Origin: Portulaca oleracea
Lineage: Eukaryota; Streptophyta; Magnoliopsida; Caryophyllales; Portulacaceae
Assembly: GCA_029582165.1 (NCBI GenBank)
Contig: CM055870.1
Coordinates: forward strand, 3,807,332-3,871,331
Direction: 5' to 3'
DNA: 64,000 nucleotides
Both the position numbers and the translations under genes were made by a program. The notes beneath the pieces are model-generated. The model worked only from the letters and a program-made list of their open reading frames with translations, searched no databases and was not told where the DNA came from. This document shows positions 22,501 to 33,000 of the stretch, piece after piece. Position 1 is the first letter of the stretch. Each line of letters begins with the position of its first letter.

Positions 22501-25500
22501 CTACTCAGCCGTTGCAATCAGACCCTGCGCTAAGGAGCTTAATTCTGACCTGTTCGGCATTTTGGCTATTTGGCATGGGTATTTTTGTCTTTTCACTATG
22601 AAATCGATTTCCCCTACTATTTTGATGCTAAGGAAGATGCTCAGCTGATTCAATATGGAAGGAGAAATTTAAAAGTGATAGGTGTCGTAATGGGGTTGGA
22701 ATCTTAAATTGAAATCAGCTTGTTATTTTGGTTATTCAGCAAGGCTACTTAGGACCATTTCAGCAAATTTGTGTTATTCTCCCTTCTTCGGACGACCAAG
22801 GAAGCCTCCTACTGAATGAAGAAGCACAACCTACACCTATATAGCAAATGGCAGCTAAGGATTGCAATCCAAGTGAAGTATGATGCACCAATGGGAACGT
22901 ACCATGTGTAGTGTTTCAATTGGTCTCTATTGCTGCTATATTGGACGAGAACTCCAACATGAAGTATTGTATTAGTTTAATTATGATGTACTTAAGTTAA
23001 TTAAGCTAGATTAGAGGTTACTTCATGATTAGGAAACCTCTAATTAGATGGTTCAGCTGCTTGTTTTCCCTTAGTTTGTTCCAGCCGTGTATTATATAGC
23101 TCCTTGTAATAGTTTTCAGCTTCATTAAATCTTTGGATGAAGTAGAGTGAGCCTAGAGCTTTCCTTGTTTGTGGGTAACTAATAACTCTCAATATTTCTA
23201 CTCCAGTATCTTGATTTGGCTAATCAAGTGGAGTTGTGTAGAGCTTGATTTCAATCTTTTGGTGGTGTGTCTGTATCCAAAAGAGATATTCAAGTACCAG
23301 CTCTTGTGAGAATTGATTGTGGTGTGTTTGTATCAATCGAAACACTTGTTCTATCTTTGATTTCATTTGTTTTTCTTTCCTTTATGCTTGAATCAATCAT
23401 CTGATTTGATTTGGGTAATAAACGAATTGATGTTGTTTCAAATGATGTGTATTAGCTCGTGAGTTTTCATCCGTTCTTGAGCCTATATACATCATTTTCC
23501 ATTCCTTGCTGCTGTTCTCTCTCACTTGAGTTGGTTATTTGCATCAAACGTGATTCTACCCTTCGAGAATCTGAATCACTAGCATATGATGTTTGATAAC
23601 TTGCTGGACTATAGTCCTTGAGCTATTATACATCACTAGCATAAGCCCCAACCAAACAATCAAAATAAAGTTAAAACTTCAATTCTACCCTTCAAGAATC
23701 TGAATCACTCACTACTGCTAGATAGATCATTTCTCCAGCACCCATGTGAATATCAGATAAAATCCTCCCTGAGATTCAGGCAACTCACACCTTGAGCAAC
23801 ATTACTTCCAACCATTCCATTACTCTATGCCCTTAGAATAAATCCATACAGGAGCTTACATTAATATAGTAGTCTAATACTTGAATGACACTTCAACAGC
23901 CTTTTTTTTCCTCTGGTAAAAGTTAGCGTAGAGATTTCAATGCTCTGCTTGTGAAAGATAAACATAAACCTCGATCAATTACAGAAAGAACTCTGTCCAC
24001 AACTTAAAACTCAATATGCTTAATCTCTAGAACTATCACCTCATTAAGCACCATCTCTCAGACGATGCGGCATAAATCATAATATCCTAAATCCTGATTC
24101 CAGATGAGTCAATTACCATACAGGGATACAATCTTAGAGACAATGGATTGAATAGACTAGGGCAAAGTCACATTTTTACATGGATTACCCAAAAATTTCC
24201 CCCACAAAATGACTAGGCCCGCTCTCACCTATCAAAGTAAGAAATTTCAGAAGTTTATTACAATCATCCTAACTAAGCAATCCTTACATATGCCTTGAAA
24301 TGTTAGTTGTCATTTGCAACCTCTTTAAGACTTCTACTATCCTCCTAAGTCAATCGGCATTCTAACAAAGCCTCAGCAAGCATTCTAACAAAGCCTCAGC
24401 AACAATGCCAAATCTCAGACATGAACGACATTATTCGAGCTCCATGAATATTCTCCTTCCAGCTTCATTTACAGTTAATGCCCCACCGAACTTGGGCCTT
24501 TCACAAACTAATACATTACACATGCTTGTAAACAATGAAGATTATATCCAAAAGAAGCTCCCAACTAGGAAACCCACATCCAGACAAGCACCTTAATTGT
24601 AGAAAAGGGCCGAATCAGTACACTGAGCTACGCTAAATGAACTCCTATCCGTACTAAAAGGATAAATCTCAGTGTCTGCCTCCAGTTAAATGCAAGCAAT
24701 ACTACAAAGCATAGTTACTAGGAATGCTTCCCGGGTCGTTCATTCCGGAACGTGGATCGCTAATTTTTGGACAAATTTAGTTAGTTTTGACTCCGGAACG
24801 CTTGTTCCCGGAACGCGGATCGCAGACATATGTATCGTTCTTGGTAACTATGCTACAAAGTTAACCTTCTTAAGCCCTTAATCCAAGCTAAACTATGCAA
24901 TTCAGTAGAAGTTTACTTGATTTCGACATTTCACAAGTTCAATAAAGCAATCAATCATCAAAGAAATGAACAGTAAGTGGAAGATTAAACATTACGTTTT
25001 AGACAAAGCATCAAAAATGTTCTGAGCCTCCGCTGTCACGCCTACCCCAATCCTCTCAGCCTCTATCTCCGCTTGCCTGCTCATACACAAACGCCAAAAA
25101 AAAAGGAGAAAAACAAAGTCATCCAATCAAATTCACAGCAAAATTGACCCCGAAACCCTAAAAAAATACGGAAGATTGAATGATTGATTGAATGAATACC
25201 TAATAGCCGATTCCTCTCTAGCTCTTACAGAGTTTAGGTCGAGGTAACATGTCTTGAGATCAAGCGGATCTTCAGCATGACGCAGAAACGTGAATTCCCT
25301 AATATAATCAGCTTTCAACATCCGTATGTTCCTCCTCGGCCCCGAATTTGAACCTTCTTGTGAATCACCCCGAACAAAATCAACAAGTTAAGGAGCTCAA
25401 AATCAAGCAACAATCAGCAATCCAAACCCTAAATCAAACAACTGCACTTTAGAAAACATAAGAGAAATCAATAGAAGAAGGATATGAAGGACGAGGATGT

Positions 25501-25621
25501 TGGAAGAGCGATCGAAGGTGATGACTTGTGCTTCGAATTCTTCGCCAAGAGTAGTCTTGATTGAGAGGACACTGCCGATGGCGAAGTCTTCGTTGCTGGA
25601 GTTGTTCACCATGGTCGCCAT
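19547..25621 (-). CDS. LSM12: LSM12 homologue (Lsm domain plus anticodon-binding-like domain)
   Basis: LSM12-type RNA-associated protein; in other eukaryotes it partners ataxin-2-like proteins, and the plant role includes circadian translation control (family knowledge). Exons on minus: 25486-25621 (ATG 25621), 25200-25359, 24996-25076, 19682-19805 and 19547-19591; 181 residues. The N-terminal Lsm part shows DFAIGSVLSIKTTLGEEFEA and QVITFDRSSNILVLQ. The middle has LKADYIREF and DLKTCYLDLNSVRAREE, followed by AERIGVGVTAEAQNIFDAL. The C-terminal part has LPVRWDKTAIIVMNEVRVSS and SVTGGTPAANERVRKV, ending LEFERKRLQTRGPA. Introns 2-4 are GT/AG. Intron 1 is AT-AC with U12 signals, without which Q46 cannot be formed in frame. 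Intron 3 is 5,190 bp and holds repeats. A second in-frame ATG lies three codons downstream. Confidence 0.93.
21590..21836 (-). pseudogene. Unidentified captured gene fragment in LSM12 intron 3
   Basis: On the minus strand, after an acceptor-like ccttttcag (about 21722), an open stretch reads FNGKSTLAVFEQVVYVKKED then TLFDGTLGTTVYLTPIVFSK and meets a donor-like AAGGTTAG near 21598. Upstream, 21770-21875 also looks coding (LQARLSSNAIENPSMDDAL). The part from 21692 is shared with 18795-18950. I do not recognise the protein and see no start or stop, so a transposon-captured fragment is the likeliest reading; the family and orientation stay open. Confidence 0.4.
22900..23640 (+). mobile_element. 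Possible LTR fragment in LSM12 intron 3
   Basis: Has LTR-like organisation: a TATA-like gtattatatagctcc near 23090, T-rich leader text, and repeated tctaccctt(c)gaga/aagaatctgaatcac words at about 23553-23580 and 23682-23708. No primer-binding site or coding sequence follows. Weak call. Confidence 0.3.
24710..24852. mobile_element. 143-bp hAT-like MITE with perfect 8-bp TSD
   Basis: Inverted ends CATAGTTACTAGGAATG and, on the other strand, CATAGTTACCAAGAACG. Flanked on both sides by ctacaaag (24702-24709 and 24853-24860), a perfect 8-bp duplication as hAT elements make. The interior has ccggaacg and ggatcgc repeats in opposite orientations. It lies just past exon 3 of LSM12, about 140 bp from the donor. 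Confidence 0.88.
25360..25485 (-). other. U12-type AT-AC intron of LSM12
   Basis: On the minus strand the intron begins ATATCCTTCT, a perfect start of the U12 AT-AC 5' splice site consensus, holds TCCTTAAC (about 25385-25392), which matches the U12 branch-site consensus TTCCTTAAC, and ends ...GATTCAC. Splicing here joins CTT C to AA GAA GGT and yields VLQEGSNSGPRRN, in line with LSM12 relatives. No GT donor near the end of exon 1 gives this join. The branch-to-acceptor distance is about 27 nt, longer than typical for this class. Confidence 0.88.
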
Positions 25622-25798
25622 TGCTGAGTTGACAGTTTTCTTGTCCTAGTTAACTCGCCCTTCCTTCCAGGAGATGCTGTAGAAGAGAGAGTGACAGGGA
25701 AAAGGGGGAGGGGGAAGAGGAAGGGGAGTCAAGGTTTTTGACTCGCTGCTGCGTTGTCTTTGGGAGTAAAAATTATAATAACAAATAATAATAAAATA

Positions 25799-26012
25799 CT
25801 CTTGTCTCTAAATAATTGTTATTCTGACAAAATTTTGACGGTTGATTATTCACAAATTATAACGAGTTACAATATAAAATTAACATCTTTGTAATCATTA
25901 TTACAATATCTTCCTGACGAAGTATAGTATTAATATTGTAACTCATTATTATTTGTGAGTAATCAACTGTCAAAGTTTAGTGAAATTAACACTCATTTAG
26001 GAACGGAAATAA
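25799..26012. mobile_element. Mariner-like MITE
   Basis: Inverted ends around ctcttgtctctaaataattg and its counterpart aggaacggaaataa, TA flanks, and an interior tgacggttgattattcacaaattataacg that recurs at 35858-36064. Confidence 0.6.
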
Positions 26013-26467
26013 TAATAGTTAAAATAGAGAATTAAAATGGTAAAAAAACAAATATTATGAAAGAAAAAGTGCATATGTTTTTTTTTTTTTTTTTGTAAAA
26101 GTCCTAATGAAAAAATTTTGGAAACCTCTTTCAAGGAAATTTTCCTTTCCTCTAAGGAAAGCTTGGAAATTGTAGTTGCTGTAAAAATTTTCTAATGTCA
26201 AAATATAATCAAACATTGAAAAATTAAATTAACTTGAAAAAATTAATTAATTTTTCGTAGTTTTTGACCAATAAAATGCATTTTTAGATAAGTAATAGTA
26301 TAGTTCATTGGACTCTTATTTTACTTAATTTGATCGATCTTATAACATACTGAGCGTGGAATGTCAATTCCCGAGGAATGACCCATAACAACTGAAACAT
26401 TCCTCAACTTGTAAGAAATGACGCTCCCCTTGAAATTCAAACTTTGAGGGTAGAGATAGGATGTGAA

Positions 26468-27973
26468 TAAGAATGGCAACAGAGCGGATTGGGGACGGGG
26501 GAATATGTCTCCGTCTCCATCCCCGCTCCCAAAACTCGTCCCCATCCCCACTTCGGGGAATGATTCTTGCCCCATCCTCATCTCCAACGGGGATTTTTTA
26601 AAACTATCAAAAATCTAACCAAATTTTAATCAGACCCGATTTTTAATCGGATCCGTTTTTTAACCTGTTCAAAATACAACGTATTTAACTTGCTCAAGCA
26701 ATAATACATCAAAATCAAACAATAATACACCAATAAGTGTTATTCGGAAAAAAATACAATAATACATCAACAAGTGTTATTCGGAAAAAAAAATGGAACT
26801 ATAGAGGATGAAGGAAGCGAGTTTAGATTAGGGTTTCTGACTCAAAATTCGAAAATTACTACTTTATCCTTGCTATTAATATATATATGAATTAGAATAA
26901 AGGTTATTTGGTAATTTTAAATTTTTTGGGGACGAGGAATGTTGGCTTTATGACATATGTAATTATTTTGATGATAACAAACCATAAAATAAGTTTATAT
27001 ATGAGGTTAGAAATTGAAGTGATTTAATTATTATGTTACTCATATATAATACTTATGATGATCCAATATATTAATTTGAGAATATTTGATTGGACAAATT
27101 TATGATATGATAATCTTGATTAATATTGAAACTAATAATAAGTATGGATATTAATTTGATTGATTTGATCATGATTATATTATATCATAAATTTGATTAA
27201 TATTGATTTTCTATGTGCTAAGATATATGCATCTATATATACATATTGTAGTAGCTTGGCATATTGGTGAAGTACATTATATACAAGGTAATCAAGAAGA
27301 TCATATGTCCATCCTTATGATGATTATGTTGTGATTGATCAAGATTTGTCCAAGTTTGGTCATCGGCTCTTGCACTATAAATACAAGGAGAATGGACATT
27401 AAAGAGAATAAGAGAAGAGACAAAAAAAAAAGAAAACAAAAGCGAACATCTCACTTGAGCGCTATTTCATACTATTGTTTGTGAGATTTTGGTCATCGAC
27501 TCTTGCACTATAAATACTATTGTTTTCAAATTATTGTATTACATAGAGGCGATATCAAGTGGTGAGATTTTGAGAGTAGAGAAGGCTCTAAGATCGGTTG
27601 TAGAAATTCATCATAATAATAATTTGAGGTTAAATCCTATAGTTGGAGAACTCTAGGCGGTGACGTACTCCGAAATTGAGTTCGGAGGAACATCGTAAAC
27701 AACTACCGGGTTTTGTCTATATCTTTAATTTTCTGCTATTTATTTTCCGCATTTTATTTAACTAGCCTAATTAAACTTTCAAGGAATTTTCCCCGGCGGG
27801 GAAAATGGGGACGGGGATGGGGAAAATTTTGTCCCCATCCCCGCCCCGTTCCCGAGCGGATTTTGAAAAATCGTCCCCGTCCCCATCCCCATCCCCAATG
27901 GGGGCGGGATTTTTCCCCAGAGCGGGGCGGGGCCCAGCGGGTTCGGGAATTCCCCGCCCTATTGTCATCCCTA
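26468..27973. mobile_element. hAT-like element with perfect 8-bp TSD, split by a solo LTR
   Basis: Ends TAAGAATGGCAACAG and, on the other strand, TAGGGATGACAATAGG, flanked by gatgtgaa at 26460-26467 and 27974-27981. Subterminal regions are rich in ggggacgggg and ccccatcccc words in both orientations, which give false open frames on both strands. It carries no transposase; 26940-27781 is a later LTR insertion. Confidence 0.85.
26940..27781. mobile_element. Solo LTR (842 bp) with TSD AGGAA
   Basis: Starts TGTTGGC and ends TTTCA, flanked by AGGAA at 26935-26939 and 27782-27786. A TATA-like ctataaatac (about 27375) supports an LTR. No internal retroelement sequence, so it looks like the product of LTR-LTR recombination. 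It sits inside the hAT-like element 26468-27973. Confidence 0.82.
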
Positions 27974-28136
27974 GATGTGAAACTCTTACCTTTGCGGATC
28001 GCCAAGCGCATAAAATTGTTCCAAAAGTGTTTTAAGGATATTTTCATAATAATTTTATTCTAATTCCCCTGACCCCGACCCTCCATTCAATCGGTAAAAT
28101 TTAAGCCCCGATATTTAGGATGGTAAATAACGTATA

Positions 28137-28342
28137 CTTCCTCCAAAACATTAATATTTTAACAAAATTTTAATCGTTAATTAATCACAAAATTGTAATG
28201 AATTCGATAGGAAATTATTGTTATTAGAAAGTTATTTTATTAAAAATTACAATAAAAGTAATTTTATATTATAATTTATTGTGATTTATAAATAATTAAT
28301 GGTGAAAATTTAATTTAAATGTCAATTTTGAGACGGAGAAAG
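28137..28342. mobile_element. Mariner-like MITE
   Basis: Ends cttcctccaaaac and, on the other strand, ctttctccgtctc, with TA flanks; imperfect inverted halves around gtgatttataaataattaatg. Confidence 0.5.
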
Positions 28343-28426
28343 TAAGTAAGCAATGGATGGAGGTAAGTAACCATATCACCTAATTTATTTCGTTTTTAAA
28401 TAAGTTTTGTGAAGAAAGGTAATTAG

Positions 28427-28665
28427 GGGTGTGTTTGGTTGGTCAATAACTACGGGAAAATGGTCAATTTTCCCCATGTTTGAATGTGGGTTGACTTCGA
28501 GAAAGTTTTCACGATGAGCCCACCATTTTCTCCATTTTTCTAGGGAAAATTTCCATTAGAGGGGGCTAAGGGAAATTTTTCCTAGATAAATCTTTCCCAT
28601 GGACAACTTCCCACGAAATTTTTTTCCCGAGAAAAACTTCCCTGAAGTTCCTACCAAACACTCCC
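28427..28665. mobile_element. MITE with GGGTGTGTTTGGT ends, TSD TAG
   Basis: Left end GGGTGTGTTTGGTTGG, right end ACCAAACACTCCC, flanked by TAG at 28424-28426 and 28666-28668. Subterminal gggaaaatt words occur in both orientations. Ends resemble the element at 33492-33897. Confidence 0.78.
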
Positions 28666-29363
28666 TAGAATAGATAAGATAATATAAAACTACTCCATCC
28701 GTCTCAATTAATTTGTCCAATTTACTTCTTTACGGTATTTGATGCAATACGTTAACCGTTAATTTTTCATTTTTTATTTTGTTGGACAGTGTCTCAATTC
28801 TATCAAGACTCAAGTTGGGAAATAAATAATTATTTTTTTTATTGATATTGCTTGGGCTCAAAGCAGTTGATTTTAACTAAAAGTATATTATAGGGCTATT
28901 TGGGTTTGCTATAAATACTAGGTTGTTCAACCTAGTTTGGCGTGGCCAAATTATGTGCCTCTACGGCACCCCTGTGAGATCTTATTTTTATCTTTTCTTC
29001 TTGATCTCGTTGTGTTATACAGTTATTTGGGATACTCTTTGTAATATCTCAATTGCAGTGGATTTTATCTTACCTCTCGTGGTTTTTTCCCGATTTGGAT
29101 TTCCACGTAAAAATTTTATATTCATCAACATTACATTGATCTTGTTTATTTTCTCAATACTTACATCCCTAAATTAATTATCTTGTTTTGCTTCCGCTGC
29201 AATATTAGATCCGGTTCAATTTGTATTTAATTCCCAACAGGAGGTGTCATATCCAAATTCCCGATCCTAACATATTCAGACAAAAATAATTTTCAAAAAA
29301 ATCTAATAATAGTAATTTTATACAATAACTCAACATATAATGTGATGAACTAATTTGATCTAA

Positions 29364-29571
29364 GGCCCCATTCTTTTATACGGTACCACTGCAGTGCGGT
29401 AAGTTGCGGTGTGGTAGGGTGCGGTAAGTTGTGGTGAAAATTAAAAAGTGGGTATTGAAATATATTAATTAAAAAAAGATTGTATTAAATTGTGGTGAAT
29501 TGTGGTAAATTGTGGTGAGTTATGATAACTTGCGATATCGTAAAGTGCGGTATATATAAAAGAACGGGGCC
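29364..29571. mobile_element. PIF/Harbinger-like MITE (TSD TAA)
   Basis: Ends GGCCCCATTCTTTTATA and the inverse at the right, flanked by TAA at 29361-29363 and 29572-29574; interior tgcggtaagttgcggtg repeats. Ends about 460 bp upstream of the COG4 start codon, so it is part of the promoter region. Confidence 0.88.
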
Positions 29572-30036
29572 TAAATAATTAAACTTGGACCATTTATTTG
29601 GAACTTATGATGTAAAATAATTAGGTAAAATAAGGATATTAGTCGAAGAACCTGGCCTGCAACGTACTCTACTGTATACCCGTTTCACCATTTGTAAATT
29701 TCCATTTCTATCTCTTTCTCTCTATACCCAGATCCAGACCACCCCAATTATCAGACACTGTCCACCACCACCACCCGCCGTGATCTCACCGCCACCACCC
29801 CCCACCACCTCACCGCCCCCGCTACCGCCACTCGCCGTGTTTTCCGACTTCCGGCATTGATTTTCTCTCAAATCAGTAAAAACTTACTCAGAAATTCGGG
29901 CTGACTTACGAGTGACCTTTGATTAGTGAGAATTGAGATCATGGGTTTTGCCCCATCAACAAATCGTTATTCCTTCTGAAAACCGATTCCATTTTCTCCC
30001 CGCCATCAACCCTCGAGCTCTCCTCCTTTCTCTCCA

Positions 30037-33000
30037 ATGGCGGCCATCCCCAGCACAACCCCATCAACCCCAACTCCTCAAACCCTAACCCACCAACAAT
30101 TCTCCCTGAATTTCGGATCCCCAGAAACCCTATCCGAGATCCGATCCCTGACCGACGTCGGCACCATGACCCGCCTCCTCCATGAATGCATCGCTTACCA
30201 ACGTTCCCTCGATCTGGACCTCGAATCCCTCCTCTCCCAACGATCCAACCTCGACAAACACCTCTCCTCCCTCCTCAAATCCTCCCATGTCCTCTCCATC
30301 GTCCGATCCGACGCCGACCACGTCCTCTCCTCCGTCCGATCCACCTCCCGCCTCGCCGACGCCGTCTCCGCCAAGGTCCGCGAGCTCGACCTCGCTCAGT
30401 CGCGCGTCTCCTCCACGCTCCTCCGCCTCGACGCCATTTCTCAAAAGTCTGCCTGCATTGATGGGGTCAAGGGTGCCATGGAGAGGGATGATTACGAGAG
30501 TGCGGCCCAGCATGTGAAGAAGTTCATGGAGATTGATGAAACGTTTCGGGACGTTTCGCCGTCTGGGGTGGCGCAGAGGGAGGAGCTAGTGGGGTATAAG
30601 AGGCAGTTGGAAGGGGTCGTGAAGAAGAAAGCGGCGGCGGCGATTGATCAGAGGGAGCATCCGACGGTTGTCAGGTTCATTCAGTTGTACCCGCTTTTGG
30701 GTATTGAGGAAGAAGGTTTGCAGGTATGTGTACAGATGGTTCTTAGTTTTGATCCCATTTGAATGGAAAACTACCATGGAATTGTACCATTTGAATTCAA
30801 TGTCTAAGTTTAGGGTTTGCAATTTGAATGTATAGATGCTTGATTAGAGTAAGGTTCATTGAACCATTGATGTTCTCATGCTGAATTGAGATATTCTGCA
30901 TAAAGCATGGATTAGAGAATAGAGATTGTTGTCTGTCAAGTCTTGGTCCCATTTGTTTTTGTGCATTGTTTTTTGTTTCTGTTTTACTTACTTTTGCTCA
31001 GCAAGATTTATGAGTATGTGGGCAGTAATATACGGTATGGTTTCAACGGTGTTGCTGGGAAAGTTTTGAAAATGGATTTGAGCAACTCTATGGGAATTTA
31101 AGTAACCATGCACTGAATTGTGGGACGGTTTGAATTTGGCGTAGAAGTAACAGATTGTGGAACTTGGATATGTGTAGTTTTGCATAGAGTCTATGGATTT
31201 GGGGACCGTATTTTGGTTGTACATAACTTTGTAGGATGCTTCATAAGCATATGATCTTTTCATCCTATTATTAATATATCTCATTTTCCGACCGATAAAA
31301 TGAAATCAGGGACCTTGTTATAAAAGAATGTATATGAATTTGGGGACTTGGACTTGTAGCAATTGATATGACTTTCATTCGATGGTTTTCAGGTGTATGT
31401 GAGTTACTTGAAGAAGGTGATTGCTATGAGATCTAAGATGGAATTCGATAGCTTGGTCGAGTTGATGGAAAACAGTTTTCCTTCTGGTGCTGTGAACAGT
31501 AGTAACCAGGTTAATTTTGTTGCTTGCTTGACAAATTTGTTTAAAGACATTGTGCTAGCTATCCAAGAAAACGATGATATCTTGCGTGGTTTGTGTGGGG
31601 AGGATGGTATAGTTTATGCAATCTGTGAGCTTCAGGAAGAGTGTGATTCGAGGGGTTCCTTGATTTTGAAGAAATATATGGAGTACAGGCAACTAGGGAA
31701 GCTGGCATCCGATATTAATTCTTATACCAAGAACTTGCTCTCTGTTGGGGGTGTGGAGGGTCCCGATCCGAGAGAGGTGGAGTTGTATTTGGAGGAGATT
31801 TTGACGCTGACGCAGCTAGGCGAAGATTATACGGAGTATATGGTGTCGAAAATTAGAGGGTTGAGCTCAATTGATCCGGAGATTGGCCCGAGAGCTACCA
31901 AGGCATTTAAAAGTGGAACGTTTAGCAAGGTTGTTCAGGACATCACTGGATTCTATGTTATCCTGGAGGAGTTCTTCATGGTGGAAAATGTGAGGAAGGC
32001 AATTAAGATTGATGAACACGTGCCCGATAGCTTGACTACTTCAATGGTGGATGATGTGTTCTATGTCCTGCAAAGTTGTTGCCGGAGGGCGATATCCACA
32101 TCAAACATTAACTCAGTGGTTGCTGTGTTGAGTGGTGCTGTCAACTTGCTCGGTAATGAGTATCTAGAAGCTTTGCAGCTCAAAATGAGGGAGCCAAATC
32201 TCGGTGCCAAACTGTTCCTGGGAGGTGTTGGTGTTCAGAAGACTGGGACTGAGATTGCTAGAGCTTTGAATAATGTGGATGTAAGCAGCGAGTATGTCCT
32301 CAAACTACGCCACGAGATTGAGGAGCAATGTGCAGAGGTAAATTCGATTATTTTTATTTATTTTATCAAATGCGTATAATATAAGTGATCTTCATACTTT
32401 GTCAAACACCGTAACAAGCCAGTGTCTTTGACCCAAAATTGTGATGCATCATCATGTTGTCTGTACATATCAGAGTGTCGTGTTGAGAATATCTACCATC
32501 TTCATGTATAGACATTGGCATTGCATAGAAAAGGGTATTGGTGACACAATCCTATCTCCTTGTGCTTAGGGTCAACTAAAATTGAGGATGAACAGTGTTT
32601 CTTTGACCTGGCCAGAGACTACATATATGTGACCCCTGCTGTATTATACCCTAGGAGGCCTCATTAGAGCACAGTGGTGCACTAAGGTACAGCGTGATGT
32701 AGTTTATGGACCACTATTTAGTGTCAGAGTCCAAGACCACCGTGTACTGAAACCTGCAACCAACATCTCTTTCAAGGATTGGGCCGTTCTCCTCTGCTGC
32801 TACTGAACATCAGAATAGATAAGCCTTCCTTCCCTGCACACCCTGCACCATAAATTTATCCTGTGACGAATGTATTAGGGCTGACCATGATTTAGGAAAA
32901 CTGTTTTCTTGTTTTGTTTATGACGGTTTTACCATAAATTTAGACATGAGCTCTGCATTTCATTAAACAAGGAGAGAGCTTTAGTTCCCATTCCATGCTG

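Larger units (their letters stand above)
19806..24995 (-). other. LSM12 intron 3, 5.2 kb
   Basis: Contains a (caa)n run with SINE-like text (19905-20040 and 20290-20400), an end of a GGCCCTGTTCTTT-type MITE (about 20425), the second copy of the 150-bp repeat (21692-21836), poly(T) tracts (21970, 22110), LTR-like sequence (about 22900-23640), a 23-bp tandem duplication (24360-24405) and a small hAT MITE (24710-24852). No independent gene is evident. Confidence 0.75.

Noticed and set aside
27713..28063. Gly/Arg/Pro-rich open frames on both strands (up to 116 residues)
   Set aside because: Generated by ggggacgggg/ccccatcccc repeats at the end of an hAT-like element.
30130..30517. Three extra frames over COG4 exon 1 (91-127 residues)
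   Set aside because: Shadows of the GC-rich, C-ending codons of the true COG4 frame.
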